Of a stretch of DNA of 64,000 nucleotides, positions 61,113 to 64,000 are shown one piece after another. Each line of letters starts with the position of its first letter. Position 1 is the stretch's first letter. The DNA is from Desulfoluna limicola. GTDB taxonomy: Bacteria > Desulfobacterota > Desulfobacteria > Desulfobacterales > Desulfolunaceae. Location of the stretch: the NCBI RefSeq assembly GCF_021654575.1, contig NZ_AP024488.1, positions 4,115,501 through 4,179,500 on the forward strand, read 5' to 3'. The translations under genes were made by a program, and so were the position numbers. The notes under the pieces are model-generated. The model did no database searches. It saw only the letters and a program-made list of their open reading frames with translations, and had not been told where the DNA came from.

Positions 61113-62822
61113 CTATCCCAGGATCGCTTTGAGGTCTTCCTGCACCGTGGTGATGGGCATGATGTTAAAGTTCTCAACCAGAACGTTCAGCACGTTGGGG
61201 GTGATAAAGGCAGGCAATGTGGGACCAAGACGGATGTCCCGGATGCCCAGGGAGAAGAGGGAGAGAAGAATCACCACCGCCTTCTGCTCGTACCATGAAA
61301 GGATGAAGGAGAGGGGCAGGTCGTTCACGCCGCACTCAAAGGCATCAGCCAGGGCCATGGCAATCTTCACCGCGGAAAAGGCGTCGTTGCACTGCCCCAC
61401 ATCAAGAAGTCGGGGAATACCACCGATGTCACCGAGGTCCTTGTCAAAAAAACGGAACTTGCCGCATGCCAGGGTGAGGATCACACAGTCTGAGGGGATC
61501 TCCTCGGCCAACTCGGTGTAGTAGTTACGGCCCGGTTTGGCACCGTCGCAGCCGCCCACGAGGAAGAACCGGCGAATGTCCCCGCCCTTGACGGCATCGA
61601 TGATTTTGTCGGCCACACCCAGAACCGCGTTGCGGGCAAATCCGGTCATGACGCTGCCCTTGTCGGTGTCCTCGGCAAACCCTTCGCAGGCCAGCGCCTT
61701 TTCAATGACAGGGGTAAAATCCTTGGTGTCATCGATATGCGCCACCCCGGGCCATCCCACGAGGCCGGTGGTGAAGATGCGGTCGTTGTAGCTCTCTTTG
61801 GGTTTTTGAATGCAGTTGGTGGTCATGAGGATTGTGCCGGGAAAGGCGTCGAACTCCTTGGCCTGGTTCTGCCACGCGGTGCCGTAATGGCCGTAAAAAT
61901 GAGTGTACTTCTTAAGCTCAGGGTAGCCGTGGCAGGGAAGCATCTCACCATGGGTGTAGATGTAGATCCCCTTGCCTTCGGTCTGCTTTAACAGTATGTC
62001 GAGGTCCTTGAGGTCGTGACCGGAGACAAGGATCGCCTTGCCTTTCTTTGCGCCCAGGGGAACCTCTGTGGGGACAGGGTGACCGTAGGTGCCGGTGTTT
62101 CCATCATCAAGAAGCTCCATGGCCCGAATATTCACCTCGCCGCACTTCAGACAGAGTCCCACCAGTTCATCCACACCGATGTCGGTGCGAAGGGTTGCGC
62201 AAAGGGCCTCATAAATAAAGCCGGCGATGGCTTCGTCCTCACGTCCGAGAATGGAGGCATGGTCACCGTAGGCTGCCAGCCCCTTGAGACCATACATGAG
62301 GATCTGCTTCAGGGAGTTGATGTCGGCATTGGCCTCGTCACCCACGGGGAGCCCCACTTTTTCGCCCTCGGCGATAAGCTGGGTTAGGCCGACGTTGGCA
62401 AGGGCGATGGAGGGATCTTTGGTAAAGTCGGCGACTGCAGCCTCGCTGCCGAAAATTTTACCCAGAATCTTTTTGATGGCCGAAGGCTCAGGCTCAGCAG
62501 AAAATGAAGTGTTACCGCCCTTTGCAGCCACTCGTCCCTTCAGGTCCTCTTTGCGGGTCTGTGCCTCTTCAATAAGGGCCACAAAACGCTCGGGGTCAAA
62601 ATCCACGTTGGTCAGGGTGGAGAAGACCGCCTTCATGGTAAATCGATCCGTGTCGGCATCCACAAGGCCGACCCTGCGCCCCTCCGCCGCAACAAGGGCC
62701 AGACCTTTCATGCTGTGGATCAAAAGATCCTGAAGTGACGCCACATCCGGGGTTTTCCCACACACGCCGATGGCCTGACACCCAATCCCCTTAGCCGCCT
62801 GCTCACACTGGTTACAAAACAT
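61113..62822 (-). CDS. hcp: Hybrid cluster protein (hydroxylamine reductase / NO-stress enzyme)
   Basis: A 569-residue Hcp. The N-terminal cluster motif is MFCNQCEQAAKGIGC then QAIGVC, and the hybrid-cluster ligands fall in GEMLPCHGYPEL, CGEVNIRAMEL, CIQKPKESYNDRIFTTGLVG, and GGCDGAKPGRNYY with CGKFRF. It acts in the cytoplasm on NO or hydroxylamine; Hcp is a known NO-stress protein. AAAGGAA lies before the start. The promoter has a class II FNR/HcpR-type site (63011-63028). The reductase Hcr is not adjacent. Confidence 0.96.
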   Translation of the reverse strand: MFCNQCEQAAKGIGCQAIGVCGKTPDVASLQDLLIHSMKGLALVAAEGRRVGLVDADTDRFTMKAVFSTLTNVDFDPERFVALIEEAQTRKEDLKGRVAAKGGNTSFSAEPEPSAIKKILGKIFGSEAAVADFTKDPSIALANVGLTQLIAEGEKVGLPVGDEANADINSLKQILMYGLKGLAAYGDHASILGREDEAIAGFIYEALCATLRTDIGVDELVGLCLKCGEVNIRAMELLDDGNTGTYGHPVPTEVPLGAKKGKAILVSGHDLKDLDILLKQTEGKGIYIYTHGEMLPCHGYPELKKYTHFYGHYGTAWQNQAKEFDAFPGTILMTTNCIQKPKESYNDRIFTTGLVGWPGVAHIDDTKDFTPVIEKALACEGFAEDTDKGSVMTGFARNAVLGVADKIIDAVKGGDIRRFFLVGGCDGAKPGRNYYTELAEEIPSDCVILTLACGKFRFFDKDLGDIGGIPRLLDVGQCNDAFSAVKIAMALADAFECGVNDLPLSFILSWYEQKAVVILLSLFSLGIRDIRLGPTLPAFITPNVLNVLVENFNIMPITTVQEDLKAILG

Positions 62823-62984
62823 GATGGTTTCCTTTTTTTAGAGGGTCTCGTAAAAAAGTCCAGCAGGTCACAACCGGGTTGCCCCTGTAGATCTCTGACT
62901 TCATCACGACCGCATTTTATAGGTGTATGTCACTGTTCAAGCCGACCTCACTTAAGGCCATGCTGTCTCGTTTGATTCTGCCGG

Positions 62985-63029
62985 ATCATACATACCCTGC
63001 CACGTCTCCGCCTTGACTTAGGTCAAGGC
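62985..63029 (-). promoter_or_regulatory. FNR/HcpR-type site with TATGAT promoter for hcp
   Basis: On the minus strand TTGAC-CTAA-GTCAA (63026-63013) is followed after 22 nt by TATGAT (62990-62985). The dyad centre is about 41.5 bp before the predicted start at about 62978. The core is identical to that before the hdrC-like gene. Confidence 0.82.
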
Positions 63030-63078
63030 AGCCGTTTTTTCACCCGCGCCCATGTTCTTATGCGTAGAAACATTTTCA

Positions 63079-63107
63079 TTGCCCCCCCGTGATATTTTGG
63101 ATATATA
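63079..63107 (+). promoter_or_regulatory. Candidate promoter of the 63164 gene
   Basis: TTGCCC (63079-63084), 17 nt, TATATA (63102-63107), giving a start about 50 bp before the ATG. Weak -35. Confidence 0.4.
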
Positions 63108-63163
63108 TCGGGCGAGATTAACATCCTTGACCACAGCCTTACTCCAAGGGGAGAATTTAAAAC

Positions 63164-64000
63164 ATGAAACGTCTCGCAGCAGTTATGGTGGCCCTGATGC
63201 TCATGGCCACTCCGGCCATGGCAGAAAAAAACATCACCATCGGTATTTCCAAAATTGTGGCCCACCCGGCCCTTGATGCCCTTGAACAAGGCGTCATGGA
63301 CGGTGTCACCGAACGGTTCCCAGAGGCCACCTTCGATCTGCAGAACGCCAACGGAGAGATCTCAACCGCAGCATCCATCGCCCAGAAGTTCAAGGCAGAG
63401 AACGTGGATATCGCCGTGGGGATCGCCACCCCAACAGCACAGGCCCTGGTGAACACCATCAAAAACGCACCCGTCATCTACTGCGCCGTCACCGACCCTG
63501 TGGATGCAGGCCTCATAGGCTCCTACGATGTGGGTGAAAAAAACGTCACCGGCGTTTCCGACATGACCCCGGTCAAAGAACAGATCCAGTTCCTTGCCGG
63601 TGTTAAAAAGATAAAATCCCTGGGCCACATCTACTCCAGCAGCGAAGCCAACGCCGTGCGCCTGGCACAGCTCGCCGAAGAGGCCTGCCGTGAACTGGGC
63701 ATCGCCTTCGTGCCCGCCACCGTCAGCAACTCTACCGAAGTAAAACAGGCCATCCAGACCATCATCCGGCGCGTCGACGGTATCTACATCAGCAACGACA
63801 ACACCGTGGTCTCCGCCCTCACCTCCATCACCGACGTGGCCGCCAAACACAACAAGCCGGTCATGAGCGCCGATCCCAGCTCCGCCGAGACCATTCCGGT
63901 CCTCGCCGCCTGGGGCTTTGACTACTACAAAATGGGCAAACGTACCGGCCGACTCGTGGCAGACGTCCTTTCGGGCACCAAGCCCGAAACCGTCCCCACC
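63164..64000 (+). CDS. ABC transporter substrate-binding protein (COG2984), truncated by window
   Basis: At least 279 residues, open at the window edge. Signal peptide residues 1-20 end ATPAMA. The mature part starts KNITIGISKIVAHPALDALE and keeps QKFKAENVDIAVGIATPTAQ and YCAVTDPVDAGLIGS, typical of the ABC_sub_bind (PF04392) family, some of which bind tryptophan or other aromatic compounds. AAGGGGAG precedes the start. Permease and ATPase are presumably beyond the edge. Confidence 0.9.
   Translation, partial: MKRLAAVMVALMLMATPAMAEKNITIGISKIVAHPALDALEQGVMDGVTERFPEATFDLQNANGEISTAASIAQKFKAENVDIAVGIATPTAQALVNTIKNAPVIYCAVTDPVDAGLIGSYDVGEKNVTGVSDMTPVKEQIQFLAGVKKIKSLGHIYSSSEANAVRLAQLAEEACRELGIAFVPATVSNSTEVKQAIQTIIRRVDGIYISNDNTVVSALTSITDVAAKHNKPVMSADPSSAETIPVLAAWGFDYYKMGKRTGRLVADVLSGTKPETVPT

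Overview
The window looks like chromosome from an anaerobic deltaproteobacterium (Desulfobacterota, possibly Desulfoluna-like). The evidence is a hybrid cluster protein, a stand-alone HdrC/HdrB-like pair, many iron-sulphur proteins, a corrinoid-type core MetE, a large deltaproteobacterial-style chemosensory cluster, and intergenic spaces full of one dispersed repeat superfamily. The genus is an inference. I see no rRNA, tRNA, CRISPR array, transposase or prophage gene.

Layout. 1-5.4 kb: a hotdog-fold protein, then a polar amino acid ABC transporter (ATPase, binding protein, fused double permease) on the minus strand. 5.1-7.5 kb: a long leader with a class I cyclic di-GMP riboswitch in front of an exported HAD phosphatase-like protein. 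8-20 kb: a minus-strand chemosensory cluster of the type IV pilus (Pil/Chp) kind: PATAN-receiver protein, CheW, CheA hybrid with two Hpt domains, a CheW protein with a 52-residue tandem repeat, a third CheW-like protein, an M16 peptidase, an unlisted 51-residue ORF, a PilH-like receiver and a PilJ-like receptor. 20.8-27.2 kb: a heme-motif sensor kinase and a sigma-54 activator, then a YeiH-family transporter behind a good sigma-54 promoter, plus a small membrane protein. 27-30 kb: MarR regulator and a diguanylate cyclase. 30-34 kb: DUF2284, a membrane polyferredoxin and a DUF362 protein. 34.8-39.5 kb: ynjB-ynjC-ynjD-ynjF as in E. coli, without ynjE. 39.7-49.4 kb: EamA exporter, an unknown coiled-coil protein, alpha/beta hydrolase, TatA, core MetE, a MoxR/CoxE pair and endonuclease III. 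50-53.6 kb: HdrC-HdrB-like pair and a long-chain acyl-CoA ligase. 53.6-55.5 kb: a mostly gene-poor stretch with a small membrane ORF and a possible sigma-54-driven structured RNA. 55.5-64 kb: serC, ung, slyX, a cyclophilin, a metallophosphoesterase, DUF3187, hcp and a truncated ABC binding protein.

The strongest observations beyond gene calling are four. First, a repeat family in which a conserved loop (GAGGAACGA) sits on stems whose sequence differs completely between copies yet stays self-complementary. Second, an almost identical FNR/HcpR-type dyad 21-22 bp upstream of TATGAT -10 boxes for both hcp and the hdrCB-like operon. Third, the c-di-GMP riboswitch, with a compensatory base-pair change, controlling a secreted phosphatase. 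Fourth, the chemosensory cluster with its embedded peptidase, small ORF and expanding CheW repeat. Start sites were often moved inward from the longest open frame to a codon with a Shine-Dalgarno sequence, because repeat DNA upstream of many genes is open by chance.
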